Positions 54,305 through 63,744 of a stretch of 64,000 bases of DNA are shown piece by piece. This stretch comes from Chryseobacterium senegalense. GTDB lineage: Bacteria > Bacteroidota > Bacteroidia > Flavobacteriales > Weeksellaceae. The notes under the pieces were generated by a model, which worked only from the letters and a program-made list of their open reading frames with translations, had not been told where the DNA came from and did no database searches. Within the stretch, counting starts at the first letter, position 1, and every line of letters begins with the position of its first letter. The stretch spans positions 355,785-419,784 of the forward strand of contig CYUH01000014.1 in NCBI GenBank assembly GCA_001403755.1, in the 5' to 3' direction. The position numbers and the translations under genes were made by a program.

Positions 54305-56233
54305 ATGAAATACTTCTTTCTCTGTCTATTATTTTGCAACAGTCTGCTTGTTGCGCAGGTCGTCAACAAAACCGATTCCAACAGAGTGAAACCTCAGGAC
54401 ACCCTGGTTATTGATTCCGGACGGAAAGATTCACTTGTGATTTTTAAGCCTACGATTTACGATTATCAATATCAAACTCAGTTTTCCGAGAAAAAGATAT
54501 TTGATACCGTTTTGAGCCACAACAAAACCTTTATCTTTTCGCAATACAACAACCGCGATAATTTTGGGAAAATACAATTTGCCAACATCGGTTCCGGTTA
54601 TCAACCACTGGTTTATGAGGTAAATCCCGAGCAAAACTTGTCCTTGCTTCCCACCAACAAATCATTCATGATTCTCGGTATTAATGACGTTAAATATTAC
54701 GATGTAAAAACCCCAACCACGGCTTTCGTGTATCATAATTCCGTGAGCAGTGGCGCAGCACTACAATCCACTTACACTCAAAACATTGGTAAGAATTTCA
54801 ACTTTGCGGTAGAGTACATGGGTTTGAGGTCCTTGGGAGTCTATCAGAATAATTTGGCTTCCAACAGCAATATCATTTTTTCCGGCCACTATATTTCCAA
54901 GAACAATAAGTACGAAGCTTTCGCGCACTATCTGCACCAAAATGTAAATAATGAAGAGAATGGCGGTGTTTCCGATATCAGTCTTTTTCTCGATGGAAAC
55001 AGTAATTTCGATAACCGACTGAATTTGCCGGTCAATCTTTCTGGGTCGGATTCCAGATTTTCTTACAGAAGATATTATTTCAGTCAACAATTCCGGCCTT
55101 TTGCTTCGGAGAAATTTCCTTTCAAAATCCGACATACCATCTTTCATCAAGCCAATAAATATTTTTACAATCAGTCAGCACTCGAAAATTTTTACTATGC
55201 CGACGAAGAGGATTTGATCGATTATCCGCTTTCATCAAAGAAATATTCCAAGAATTTGAGCAATACCGTAAGCGTTCTTTTCGACAAAGAACATTTCAAA
55301 TTAGATGCTGGAGTTCGCCATCAATTGATCAAATTCGGAATAGAAACCGCATTGCCGGAATCCTTCAATCTTCCTCAAGAAAGATCTGAAAACCGAATTG
55401 GTGCAGTAGGTAATTTACAAATTAAGCTTTGGAACAAAGTCGCTCTTAATTCCAATTTGGAGTTTTCCAATGGAAGCGAATTCGGGAGTTTTCTGCGTTC
55501 GCAAAACTTGCTGAAATTCGAACCGATCGAAGGTTATTTCGTAAATGCTAAGGTGAATTTCCAAACCGCATCCCCGAGCTTTAATTTGTTAATGAATCCT
55601 TCGATTTACCGCAAATTCAATTATAATTTAGAAAATCCAAACAACGAATCGATTACCGAAATTGGAGGCGATGTGAACTTAAAATGGTTTAAAAGCAGTG
55701 TTTTTGCAAATTATTTCAGAATTGATAATTTCACCTATCTCGATGCCGATGCACAACCGCAGCAGAGCAGTTCTTCTTTAAATATTTCCCAAATTGGTGG
55801 AGAAGCAACCTTCTCTTATGGCAATTTCCATTTGAATCCGAGAGTGCTTTTCCAAAGTGCGATTGGGAATAAAGATTTGTTGCCAATGCCTAATTTTATT
55901 GGTCGAGCGAATCTTTTTTGGCAATCCAAAGCTTTTAAAAAAGCGGCAGAAATTCAAGCAGGAATAAAAGTGTATTATTTCACTAAGTTCGCCTCACGGG
56001 AATATTTTCCGATGCTGAACGAATTTATTTTACCAAATGCCAATTCTTATTCCATCGGTGGACAGCCCATTGCTGATGTGTATTTTAATTTGAAAGTGAA
56101 GCGGATGTTCTTCTTTATCGAAGCGCAACATTTGAACACTACTTTCATGCAGAACAAATCTTTCACCGTTCCAAATTATCCGATTTATGATTTCCGACTA
56201 AATCTAGGGATTGTTTGGTATTTATTCAGTTAA
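54305..56233 (+). CDS. Putative outer-membrane porin (Porin_10-like)
   Basis: A 642-residue protein with a signal peptide (MKYFFLCLLFCNSLLVAQ). A polar stretch follows, then a long beta-rich part with many aromatic and alternating residues. It ends FRLNLGIVWYLFS. Length and features (DTVLSHNKTFIFSQYNNRDNF region, NLASNSNIIFSGHY) fit the Bacteroidota putative porin family Porin_10. Transported solutes unknown. bshC follows after 9 bp, so they are probably cotranscribed. Confidence 0.8.
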   Translation: MKYFFLCLLFCNSLLVAQVVNKTDSNRVKPQDTLVIDSGRKDSLVIFKPTIYDYQYQTQFSEKKIFDTVLSHNKTFIFSQYNNRDNFGKIQFANIGSGYQPLVYEVNPEQNLSLLPTNKSFMILGINDVKYYDVKTPTTAFVYHNSVSSGAALQSTYTQNIGKNFNFAVEYMGLRSLGVYQNNLASNSNIIFSGHYISKNNKYEAFAHYLHQNVNNEENGGVSDISLFLDGNSNFDNRLNLPVNLSGSDSRFSYRRYYFSQQFRPFASEKFPFKIRHTIFHQANKYFYNQSALENFYYADEEDLIDYPLSSKKYSKNLSNTVSVLFDKEHFKLDAGVRHQLIKFGIETALPESFNLPQERSENRIGAVGNLQIKLWNKVALNSNLEFSNGSEFGSFLRSQNLLKFEPIEGYFVNAKVNFQTASPSFNLLMNPSIYRKFNYNLENPNNESITEIGGDVNLKWFKSSVFANYFRIDNFTYLDADAQPQQSSSSLNISQIGGEATFSYGNFHLNPRVLFQSAIGNKDLLPMPNFIGRANLFWQSKAFKKAAEIQAGIKVYYFTKFASREYFPMLNEFILPNANSYSIGGQPIADVYFNLKVKRMFFFIEAQHLNTTFMQNKSFTVPNYPIYDFRLNLGIVWYLFS

Positions 56234-56242
56234 GAGACTATT

Positions 56243-57829
56243 TTGGAAAAAATTAAAAATATCCCGTTTATAGAAATTGAAAGCATTCCACAGCTGATCA
56301 AGGATTTTCTCACGCAAAAAATCGATGGTTTCGAGGAAGACACTTTCAACCTTGAAAATATTGAAAAGCAGTTTCTGCTAAAAAAAAGCAATTTTACGCA
56401 AGGGACAAGATCCATACTTTCAAAAGTTTTGGAAGAGCAACACGCTGCTTCGAGCCTTTCTGAAAAACAAAAACTTCATTTATCTTATTTAAAGGACGAG
56501 AATTCGTTTACCGTGACAACGGGGCATCAGCTGAACTTATTTTCCGGACCTGTTTTTTTTGTTTATAAAATATTGCAGACCATCAAACTGGCCGAGTTTC
56601 TTAGTAATAAATTCCCAGATTACAAAACTGTTCCAGTATTTTGGATGGCAACCGAAGATCATGATTTTGAGGAAATCAATCATTTCAAAACAGAGAAGCA
56701 TTATTATGAAATCAAGGCAAAAGCTGGTGGAGCAGTAGGCAGGATTTTAGTGGAAGACAATTTTTTTATTTCACAATTCGAAGAAGAATTTCAGGATTCG
56801 GTTTTTGGTACTGAACTTATTTTATTAATGAAAAAGGCTTACCGAAAAGGAAATACCCTTTCTCAAGCAACGAGAATTTTGGTTCAGGAGCTTTTTGCGG
56901 AGTATGGTTTAATCATCATCGACGGAGATCATCCCGAATTGAAAAAGGAAATTGGCGACGTTTTCCGAAACGAACTTTTGAATCAAAATCTTTTCAAAAC
57001 AACGCAAAATACCGTTTCTTTTCTTAGCGAACAGTACGGAAAAGTACAGGTAAATCCGCGTGAAATTAATTTATTTTATCTCTCGGAAACCCGCAACAGA
57101 ATTGAATTCCGTGATGAAAAATACCATGTAGTAGATACTGAAATTTCATTTACTGAAGAAGAAATCATTGCTGAACTGGAGCATTATCCTGAGAAATTCA
57201 GTCCCAATGCATTGATGCGGCCGGTTTATCAGGAAACGATCTTGCCGAATTTGGTTTATGTGGGTGGAAATGCCGAAATCATGTATTGGCTAGAGCTGAA
57301 GGCATATTTCGCATCGCTTCAGTTGCCTTTTCCGGTCTTGGTGCCGAGAAATTCTTTGCTTTTCACCGATGAAAAAACTTTGAAAAAAGCGGAGAGATTA
57401 GGACTTTCCTTAGATGATTTTTTTAAAGATTTCGCAACAATTTCGAAAGAGATTCTTTTGAAAAACAACGAAATTCTTTCTCTTCTGAATCAAAGTGAAA
57501 CTGAGTTAAACCAACAGTTTCAAGCCATTTCTGAACAAGCGAAAACAACAGATAAAAGCTTCGGTTCTTTGGTAGATGCCGAAAGAACGCGTCAGTTGAA
57601 ATCTTTTGAACGAATGAGGAAAAGATTGCTTCGTGCGGAAAAAATAAAACAACAGGAAAAACTAGAACGACTTGAAAAACTATTTTTGAAGATCCATCCC
57701 GGGAAAATATGGAAGGAAAGAGTTTTTAACTTCTCTGTTATCTATGCTGACTATGGTAGAGAATGGCTTCAAAATTGTTACCAAGAAATGAACGTGGAAA
57801 AGTCGGAATTAATTATTGTTTCCATTTAA
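56243..57829 (+). CDS. bshC: Bacillithiol biosynthesis cysteine-adding enzyme BshC (TTG start)
   Basis: A 528-residue cytoplasmic ligase proposed to add cysteine to glucosaminyl-malate, the last step in making the thiol bacillithiol. The N-terminal nucleotide-binding-like domain holds TVTTGHQLNLFSGPVFFVYK (about 91-110), diagnostic for the family, followed by FWMATEDHDFEEINHF. A coiled-coil rich in charged residues runs near 410-490. The start is TTG at 56243 (xEKIKNIPFIEIESIP); no good ATG precedes it. bshA and bshB are not in the window. Confidence 0.93.
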   Translation: MEKIKNIPFIEIESIPQLIKDFLTQKIDGFEEDTFNLENIEKQFLLKKSNFTQGTRSILSKVLEEQHAASSLSEKQKLHLSYLKDENSFTVTTGHQLNLFSGPVFFVYKILQTIKLAEFLSNKFPDYKTVPVFWMATEDHDFEEINHFKTEKHYYEIKAKAGGAVGRILVEDNFFISQFEEEFQDSVFGTELILLMKKAYRKGNTLSQATRILVQELFAEYGLIIIDGDHPELKKEIGDVFRNELLNQNLFKTTQNTVSFLSEQYGKVQVNPREINLFYLSETRNRIEFRDEKYHVVDTEISFTEEEIIAELEHYPEKFSPNALMRPVYQETILPNLVYVGGNAEIMYWLELKAYFASLQLPFPVLVPRNSLLFTDEKTLKKAERLGLSLDDFFKDFATISKEILLKNNEILSLLNQSETELNQQFQAISEQAKTTDKSFGSLVDAERTRQLKSFERMRKRLLRAEKIKQQEKLERLEKLFLKIHPGKIWKERVFNFSVIYADYGREWLQNCYQEMNVEKSELIIVSI

Positions 57830-57840
57830 TTTTAAAGCAG

Positions 57841-57848
57841 TATTTTTG
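57841..57848 (+). promoter_or_regulatory. Possible -7 box of the LysM gene
   Basis: TATTTTTG fits TANNTTTG, 17 nt before the ATG at 57866. No TTTG at the exact -33 position. Confidence 0.4.
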
Positions 57849-57865
57849 TAAATATTTATCTTAAT

Positions 57866-59785
57866 ATGATGTTCAAAAAATCATTCATAATTTCAAGTTT
57901 AATCGCTTTTTCTGGTTTATCTGCCCAGACACATACAGTCGTAAAAGGTGATACTCCTTACAATATTTCCAAAAAATATGGATTGAGTTTGGATGAATTG
58001 TACCAAAAAAATCCAAAGGTGAAAGATGGTAAACTGGCATTAGGGGAGGTTCTGGTAGTGGGTAAAACCGTCGCACAAACCAAAGCAGTACCAGCAAAAA
58101 CTACTGCTTCTTCCGCCCAATTGGGAAAAATAGTTTTGCAACCGAAGCAAACAATTTATGGAATCACCAAGCAATATCAAATCAGCGAGTCAGAACTTAG
58201 AAGATTGAATCCTGAATTGGACAGTCATATGAAAATAGGGGATGAAGTAGTGTTGCCGTTGGAGAATATCAACAAATTTGGAGCGGGGCAAGCTGTTGCT
58301 GTAAGACCGGAAGAAGTAAAGACAGTTTCTGCAGCAGAAGAGGTGAAAAACGAGGAAAAAGCTACCAGCGAAGATCTTTACACCATTGAAGAAAAGGACA
58401 ATTATTATAAACTAACCCGAAAGTTCAATTTAACTCAAAAGGAATTGTTCGCCCTCAATCCAGGTTTAGAAGATAAAGGTTTGCGTCCAGGCGAAGTTAT
58501 TAAAGTTAAAGGAAACACAATCTTTTCAACACCTGTTGAAAAAACCGTGGAGGAGAAAGTGCAGGAAAATAAACCTGCTAATTCTTACACAAGTGTCTCT
58601 ACAGCCGATGATTACGTAACGTACACCGTTCAGTCAGGGGATACCGTTTTTGGGATATTAAATAAATTTGGAATTTCCTTAGATCAGCTGCTTAATTTAA
58701 ATCCAAGTTTATCGCAAGGTTTAAAATCCGGAATGGTTTTAAAAATTAAAAAATTAGACGAAGGATATGTAAAGAAATCAGGTGACGCATTGAACGTTGT
58801 ATTAATGTTGCCTTTCGGATTTGATACTGGTGATTCTAAGTACAGAACCCTTGCGCTCGATTTTCTTTCCGGAGCAAAACTCGCTATTGAAAGAAATGTA
58901 CAAAAAGGACAACAACTAGACGTTAAGGTTATTGATGCAGGAAACGAACAAAGTTTCAAAAATTCTTTGACACAAATCAACGCGGATAACACCGATCTTA
59001 TAATTGGGCCGTTTTTCAAATCTAGTGTTTTGCAGGTTTTGGATTATGTAAAATCAACGAAAATTCCGGTGGTTGCTCCTTTCGCCAATTCTGAAGATTT
59101 ATATAAATTTGGCAATTTGATCCTCATCGAAACCAATGAAATGGTGTATGCAGATCGCATCGTGAAGGAAACGAAGGACGTATATTCTGACCAGAAAATC
59201 TATATTCTTGCGGATGAAGATCAAACCAAAGCAAAATATCTGAAAACAAATCTTGAAAAAGAATTGAAAAACGCAAATGTTGTTATGGTTAATTCAGCTG
59301 CGGACATTCAGGTAGATAAGAATATGATGACTGGGCAATCTGCTCCTATTATTGCTATTTTAGCGAATGACAAGGATGCTGTAGCCGACTCCTTTGCTAA
59401 TAGAATGATCGCTTTGGGTGAAGAAACCAACGGGATCAAAGCTTTCAGTATGTTTTATTCTCCGATTTTTGAGAAAAAACAAGATGCGCTAAGCCAAGTG
59501 AACTTAGTTTATTTAATGGATCGAAAAATCAATACCGAAGGAGATTACGAAAAAGAAATTTTAGCTGCGTATAAAGAAAAATATTGCAAAACTCCTTCTA
59601 AATATTCGGTAATAGGTTTTGATGTTGTAAATGATATGTTGAGCCGCGAGAATAAAAAAGGAGAAATTTTCAAACAAATGAATAAAGTACAAACCCAACT
59701 TGCTACGAAATTCGAGTTTGAGAAAACCAAATCCGGTGCGTATGTCAACAAAGGTTACCGAGTGGTTCGTTTAGTATCTAATTAA
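57866..59785 (+). CDS. LysM-repeat protein with periplasmic-binding-protein-like domain
   Basis: A 639-residue exported protein. Signal peptide MMFKKSFIISSLIAFSGLSA. Four LysM units bind peptidoglycan: about 23-65 (HTVVKGDTPYNISKKYGLS), 88-131, 171-215 and 250-295 (YTVQSGDTVFGILNKFGIS). From about 308 a type-1 periplasmic-binding fold follows: NVVLMLPFGFDTGD, DAGNEQSFKNSL, DLIIGPFFKSSVLQVLDYV and VVAPFANSEDLY. This suggests a cell-wall-anchored sensor or binding protein. Ligand unknown. Known in flavobacteria as a conserved architecture. Confidence 0.85.
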   Translation: MMFKKSFIISSLIAFSGLSAQTHTVVKGDTPYNISKKYGLSLDELYQKNPKVKDGKLALGEVLVVGKTVAQTKAVPAKTTASSAQLGKIVLQPKQTIYGITKQYQISESELRRLNPELDSHMKIGDEVVLPLENINKFGAGQAVAVRPEEVKTVSAAEEVKNEEKATSEDLYTIEEKDNYYKLTRKFNLTQKELFALNPGLEDKGLRPGEVIKVKGNTIFSTPVEKTVEEKVQENKPANSYTSVSTADDYVTYTVQSGDTVFGILNKFGISLDQLLNLNPSLSQGLKSGMVLKIKKLDEGYVKKSGDALNVVLMLPFGFDTGDSKYRTLALDFLSGAKLAIERNVQKGQQLDVKVIDAGNEQSFKNSLTQINADNTDLIIGPFFKSSVLQVLDYVKSTKIPVVAPFANSEDLYKFGNLILIETNEMVYADRIVKETKDVYSDQKIYILADEDQTKAKYLKTNLEKELKNANVVMVNSAADIQVDKNMMTGQSAPIIAILANDKDAVADSFANRMIALGEETNGIKAFSMFYSPIFEKKQDALSQVNLVYLMDRKINTEGDYEKEILAAYKEKYCKTPSKYSVIGFDVVNDMLSRENKKGEIFKQMNKVQTQLATKFEFEKTKSGAYVNKGYRVVRLVSN

Positions 59786-59827
59786 GATAAATCCCAAAAG
59801 GAGAATAAATAAATTTAATAATAAGGA

Positions 59828-59865
59828 GTTAATCTTTCGAATGATTAACCGCAACAATTTTTTTG
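59828..59865. promoter_or_regulatory. Dyad upstream of fabD
   Basis: GTTAATC (59828-59834) and GATTAAC (59843-59849) form a 22-bp dyad whose centre contains TTCGAA. T7 begins nine bases later. Could be an operator for fabD or a poor terminator of the LysM gene. Confidence 0.45.
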
Positions 59866-59878
59866 CTAATAAATCTAT

Positions 59879-60754
59879 ATGAAAGCACTTGTATTTCCTG
59901 GGCAGGGTTCACAGTTTGTCGGGATGGGTAAAGAATTATACGATTCCCGTAAAGACATTAAAGACCTGATGGAATCTGCCAATGATATTTTAGGTTTCGA
60001 TATTGTTTCCACAATGTTTAAAGGAACGGATGAAGACTTGAAAAAAACCGAAGTTACCCAACCATCAGTTTTTATCCACTCCGTAGCGGTATTGAAGATT
60101 GTCAACGGACAAGGCGCACAAATGGTTGCAGGACATTCGCTTGGTGAATTTTCCGCTTTGGTGGCCAACGGAGTTTTGTCTTTTGAAGATGGTTTGAAGT
60201 TGGTAGCTGCTCGTGCAAAGGCAATGCAGGAAGCTTGTGACGCACACCCAAGTTCTATGGCTGCTATTTTGGGTCTAGCGGACGAAAAAGTAGAAGAAAT
60301 TTGTCAATCTATTAACGGGATTGTAGTTCCTGCAAATTATAACTGTCCGGGACAATTGGTAATTTCCGGAGAAACCGCAGCAGTAGAAGAAGCTTGTATA
60401 CAATTGAAAGAAGCAGGTGCAAAACGTGCATTGATGCTTCCGGTAAACGGAGCGTTCCATTCCCCTTTGATGCAACCTGCTCAAGAAAAACTGGCTGCAG
60501 CGATCGAAAATACCAAATTCCGAAATCCTACCATTCCGGTTTACCAGAATATTACTACTACTGCTGTTTCCAATCCGGAGGAAATTAAACAAAACTTGAT
60601 TAAACAGCTTACCGGACCTGTAAAATGGACTCAGTCTATTCAGAATATGATTAAAGACGGGGCAACCACTTTCATCGAAGTTGGTCCCGGAAAAACGCTG
60701 CAAGGTTTGATTAAGAAAATCAACAGTGAAGTAGATGCTTCAACCGCAATTTAA
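59879..60754 (+). CDS. fabD: Malonyl-CoA:ACP transacylase FabD
   Basis: A 291-residue cytoplasmic enzyme that loads malonyl groups onto acyl carrier protein for fatty acid synthesis. GQGSQ is at residues 8-12, the nucleophile Ser87 in AGHSLGEFSA, the conserved Arg in AARAKAMQ (near 112) and His194 in NGAFHSPLM. C-terminal EVGPGKTLQGL is typical. It is 10 bp upstream of the GHMP kinase gene; no other fab genes are nearby. Confidence 0.96.
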   Translation: MKALVFPGQGSQFVGMGKELYDSRKDIKDLMESANDILGFDIVSTMFKGTDEDLKKTEVTQPSVFIHSVAVLKIVNGQGAQMVAGHSLGEFSALVANGVLSFEDGLKLVAARAKAMQEACDAHPSSMAAILGLADEKVEEICQSINGIVVPANYNCPGQLVISGETAAVEEACIQLKEAGAKRALMLPVNGAFHSPLMQPAQEKLAAAIENTKFRNPTIPVYQNITTTAVSNPEEIKQNLIKQLTGPVKWTQSIQNMIKDGATTFIEVGPGKTLQGLIKKINSEVDASTAI

Positions 60755-60764
60755 TTAAGAAAGA

Positions 60765-61670
60765 ATGGGTCAACTATTTTCACCAGGAAAATTATTGCTC
60801 ACTTCCGAATATACCGTTCTAGACGGAGCTTTAGCTCTTGCCGTACCTACAAAATGGGGGCAAGAGTTTTTTTTTGAATCCATTGATGATGCAAAATTTG
60901 AAGTGGTTTGGGAAGCATATCACCAAGATCAATTGTGGCTTTATGCCAAAATCAATTATCAAACTTGGGAAATTCTCGATTGCAATCTGGAACAACCGGC
61001 GATCTTTGTCGTAAAAGTTCTTCAGACGGTGCAGAGGCTTTCTACAAAAGTTTTTCAAGGAGATGAATCGTATTTCTTGAAAACCAATCTTCAGTTTCCT
61101 GCAGATTATGGTTTAGGAAGCAGCTCAACTTTGATGAATAATCTTGCAAATTGGGCAGAAATCGATGCTTATACACTCAACGAACTGAGTTTGGGAGGAA
61201 GCGGTTATGATATTGCTGTTGCCAAAGAAAAATCGGCACTTCTTTATAAAATTAATGGTGTACAGCGTCTTGTAGAAGCTATTCAGTTTGCACCTTCATT
61301 TAGGGATGATCTTATATTTATTCATCTCAATCAGAAACAGGACAGCCGCCAAGGGATTCAACTTTATCGTTCGAAGCAAAAATCGCAACAACTTATTGCT
61401 GAATTTTCTGAGCTGACAAAGGCCGTAATTAAAGCACAAGATTTAGAAAATTTTTCGCAATTGATGACCTTTCACGAAGAAAAACTTTCACATTTTCTCG
61501 GAATTCCGACCGCGAAGGAAAAATATTTCGAAAACTGCCCTGTTTTTGTTAAAAGTTTGGGCGCTTGGGGAGGCGATTTCGTGATGAGTGCCAAATTTTC
61601 TGGTTTTGAGGACTATTTTTCGGGAAAAGGTTTTCAGCGCATTTTTTCTTGGCCAGATTTAATTTCGTGA
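60765..61670 (+). CDS. GYDIA-type GHMP kinase
   Basis: A 301-residue GHMP-superfamily small-molecule kinase. Starts GQLFSPGKLLLTSEYTVLDG, like mevalonate kinases. The ATP-binding motif is GLGSSSTLMNNLANW (about 118-132), and GGSGYDIAVAKEKSALLY follows near 146; the GYDIA segment (in place of PSGxD) names the subgroup. Substrate not established; relation to the mevalonate pathway is suspected from similarity. Probably cotranscribed with fabD. Confidence 0.85.
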   Translation: MGQLFSPGKLLLTSEYTVLDGALALAVPTKWGQEFFFESIDDAKFEVVWEAYHQDQLWLYAKINYQTWEILDCNLEQPAIFVVKVLQTVQRLSTKVFQGDESYFLKTNLQFPADYGLGSSSTLMNNLANWAEIDAYTLNELSLGGSGYDIAVAKEKSALLYKINGVQRLVEAIQFAPSFRDDLIFIHLNQKQDSRQGIQLYRSKQKSQQLIAEFSELTKAVIKAQDLENFSQLMTFHEEKLSHFLGIPTAKEKYFENCPVFVKSLGAWGGDFVMSAKFSGFEDYFSGKGFQRIFSWPDLIS

Positions 61671-61735
61671 TAATCAATATTTTACAACTTTTTATTTTTC
61701 TTGCGAATTCTGATGAATATCATTATTTTTAAAAC

Positions 61736-61765
61736 ATCATTAATGATCATTAATGATTAAATTTG
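61736..61765 (+). promoter_or_regulatory. pckA promoter with perfect 22-bp palindrome
   Basis: Two copies of ATCATTAATGAT overlapping by two bases make a perfect palindrome at 61736-61757. TAAATTTG, a -7 box, starts at the next base (61758-61765). The palindrome occupies the position of the -33/-7 spacer and there is no TTTG -33 box, so an activator or repressor bound here should control pckA. Confidence 0.6.
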
Positions 61766-61808
61766 TTTTTCAATGAGATAATAAGAAAATCAGAAATAAA
61801 AAGTCGTT

Positions 61809-63413
61809 ATGAAGAATATTAAAATTATTCAACAATTAGATGGTTTAGGAATTACAGGTTACCAGGAAGTAGTGTATAATCCTACTTACGAGCAGCTTTT
61901 CAAAGCCGAAATGTCCACCAAAAACAAAGGCTACGAAAAAGGAGCTGTAACAGAATCGGGAGCAGTAGCGGTAAAAACAGGTATTTTCACCGGTAGATCT
62001 CCAAAAGATCGGTATATCGTAAAGGATGAGGTGACCAAAGATACCATTTATTGGGACGGTAAAGTAAATTTACCTACGACTCCTGAAATTTTCGAAAGCT
62101 GCAAAGAATTGGTTTTGAAACAGCTTTCCACTTCCAAGAAAATATATGTGGTAGATGCTTTCTGCGGAACCAACCCAGATACTAGGCTGAAAGTTCGTTT
62201 CGTGATGGAAGTTGCTTGGCAAGCTCATTTCGTTACCAATATGTTTATTCGTCCTTCCAATTATGAATTAGAAAACTTCGGTGAACCAGATTTCATCGTG
62301 ATGAACGGATCCAAAACGACCAATCCAAACTGGAAAGAGCAAGGTCTAAACTCGGAGAACTTCGTGATGTTTAACCTTACCCAAAAAATCCAAATCATTG
62401 GAGGAACTTGGTATGGTGGGGAAATGAAAAAAGGAATGTTCGCAATGATGAATTATTATCTTCCGTTGAAAGGTATGGCATCCATGCACTGCTCTGCGAA
62501 TGTAGGTGAAGAGGGTGATGTTGCTTTATTTTTCGGACTTTCCGGAACCGGTAAAACTACGCTCTCTGCTGATCCAAAAAGATATTTAATTGGTGATGAT
62601 GAGCACGGTTGGGACAATAATGGTGTTTTCAACTTCGAAGGAGGATGTTATGCTAAAGTAATCGATCTCACTGAAGAAAAGGAACCAGACATTTATAAAG
62701 CAATCCGTCGTGATTCACTTTTAGAAAACGTAGTAGTGAACGAATATGGAGAAACCGATTATACCGATAATTCCATTACCGAGAATACCCGAGTTTCTTA
62801 TCCGATTTATCATATTAGTAAAATCGTGTTACCATCGAAAGCAGGTCACGCCAAAAAAATCGTTTATTTATCAGCGGATGCATTTGGAGTTTTGCCTCCT
62901 GTTTCTATCCTTGATGAGGATCAGGCGCAATACCACTTCCTTTGCGGTTATACCTCTAAATTAGCAGGAACCGAAAGAGGAATTACCGAGCCAGAACCAT
63001 CATTCTCTCCTGCATTCGGTGAAGCGTTCCTAACACTGCATCCAACCATGTATTCCAAAACACTTATTGGTAAGATGAAGGAACATGGTGCGAAAGCATA
63101 TTTGGTAAATACCGGTTGGAACGGAACCGGAAAAAGAATTTCCCTGAAAGATACCCGTGCAATCATCGACGCAATTATCGATGGGTCAATTGATCAAGCA
63201 GAAAAAACCAGAATTCCGATAATGAATCTCGAAATTCCTAAATCCTTAGCGAATGTATCTGAAGGAATTCTAGATCCAAGAGATACTTACGATAATGTTT
63301 CAGATTGGGAAACAAAAGCAAAAGATCTTGCCGGACGTTATATTAAAAACTTCGAACAATATTGCAATACTGAAGAAGGAAAACGTTTAGTACCTGCAGG
63401 TCCACAACTTTAA
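61809..63413 (+). CDS. pckA: Phosphoenolpyruvate carboxykinase (ATP)
   Basis: A 534-residue cytoplasmic enzyme converting oxaloacetate and ATP to phosphoenolpyruvate, CO2 and ADP; it is the entry step of gluconeogenesis, or can run toward carboxylation. [11 protein letters not shown] (near 60-70) binds substrate, [11 protein letters not shown] is the metal/substrate region, Walker [10 protein letters not shown] is residues 243-251, and [21 protein letters not shown] follows as the kinase-2 and metal-binding part. Full length. Monocistronic: own promoter and a strong terminator. Confidence 0.97.
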   Translation: MKNIKIIQQLDGLGITGYQEVVYNPTYEQLFKAEMSTKNKGYEKGAVTESGAVAVKTGIFTGRSPKDRYIVKDEVTKDTIYWDGKVNLPTTPEIFESCKELVLKQLSTSKKIYVVDAFCGTNPDTRLKVRFVMEVAWQAHFVTNMFIRPSNYELENFGEPDFIVMNGSKTTNPNWKEQGLNSENFVMFNLTQKIQIIGGTWYGGEMKKGMFAMMNYYLPLKGMASMHCSANVGEEGDVALFFGLSGTGKTTLSADPKRYLIGDDEHGWDNNGVFNFEGGCYAKVIDLTEEKEPDIYKAIRRDSLLENVVVNEYGETDYTDNSITENTRVSYPIYHISKIVLPSKAGHAKKIVYLSADAFGVLPPVSILDEDQAQYHFLCGYTSKLAGTERGITEPEPSFSPAFGEAFLTLHPTMYSKTLIGKMKEHGAKAYLVNTGWNGTGKRISLKDTRAIIDAIIDGSIDQAEKTRIPIMNLEIPKSLANVSEGILDPRDTYDNVSDWETKAKDLAGRYIKNFEQYCNTEEGKRLVPAGPQL

Positions 63414-63435
63414 TTTTAATTGTTTTGTACAAAGA

Positions 63436-63470
63436 TTCCCCTAGCGATTGTAGCTAGGGGAATTTTTTTT
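63436..63470 (+). terminator. Intrinsic terminator of pckA
   Basis: TTCCCCTAGC (63436-63445) pairs perfectly with GCTAGGGGAA (63453-63462), 7-nt loop, T8 follows. Confidence 0.97.
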
Positions 63471-63547
63471 GATGCTTTTTTATATAATTAAAATATGCTC
63501 AAAAATAAATATCGTGAATCAGCAAAAAATCGTGCTTATTTTTACAG

Positions 63548-63622
63548 AGTTTCATGCCAAAGTAACTGCAGTTTCAGCCTGATGAAACTCGAGTGTCATG
63601 CCTATGAAACTATAGATGAAAC
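63548..63622. repeat. Cluster of GTTTCAT/ATGAAAC motifs
   Basis: AGTTTCAT at 63548-63555, CAGTTTCAG at 63569-63577, ATGAAACT at 63582-63589 and 63604-63611, ATGAAAC at 63616-63622. Two motifs point one way and three the other, so several hairpins are possible. Confidence 0.45.
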
Positions 63623-63744
63623 GTAATTTAAATTGAAACCAAAAGAGACCAGAAAAATAAGGTGACGGTCAGTTAAAATAAAAAACTGGGAGCCATTCCT
63701 ATTTTTTCTTTAAATAAACCAGTAATATGTAAAATGTATTATCC

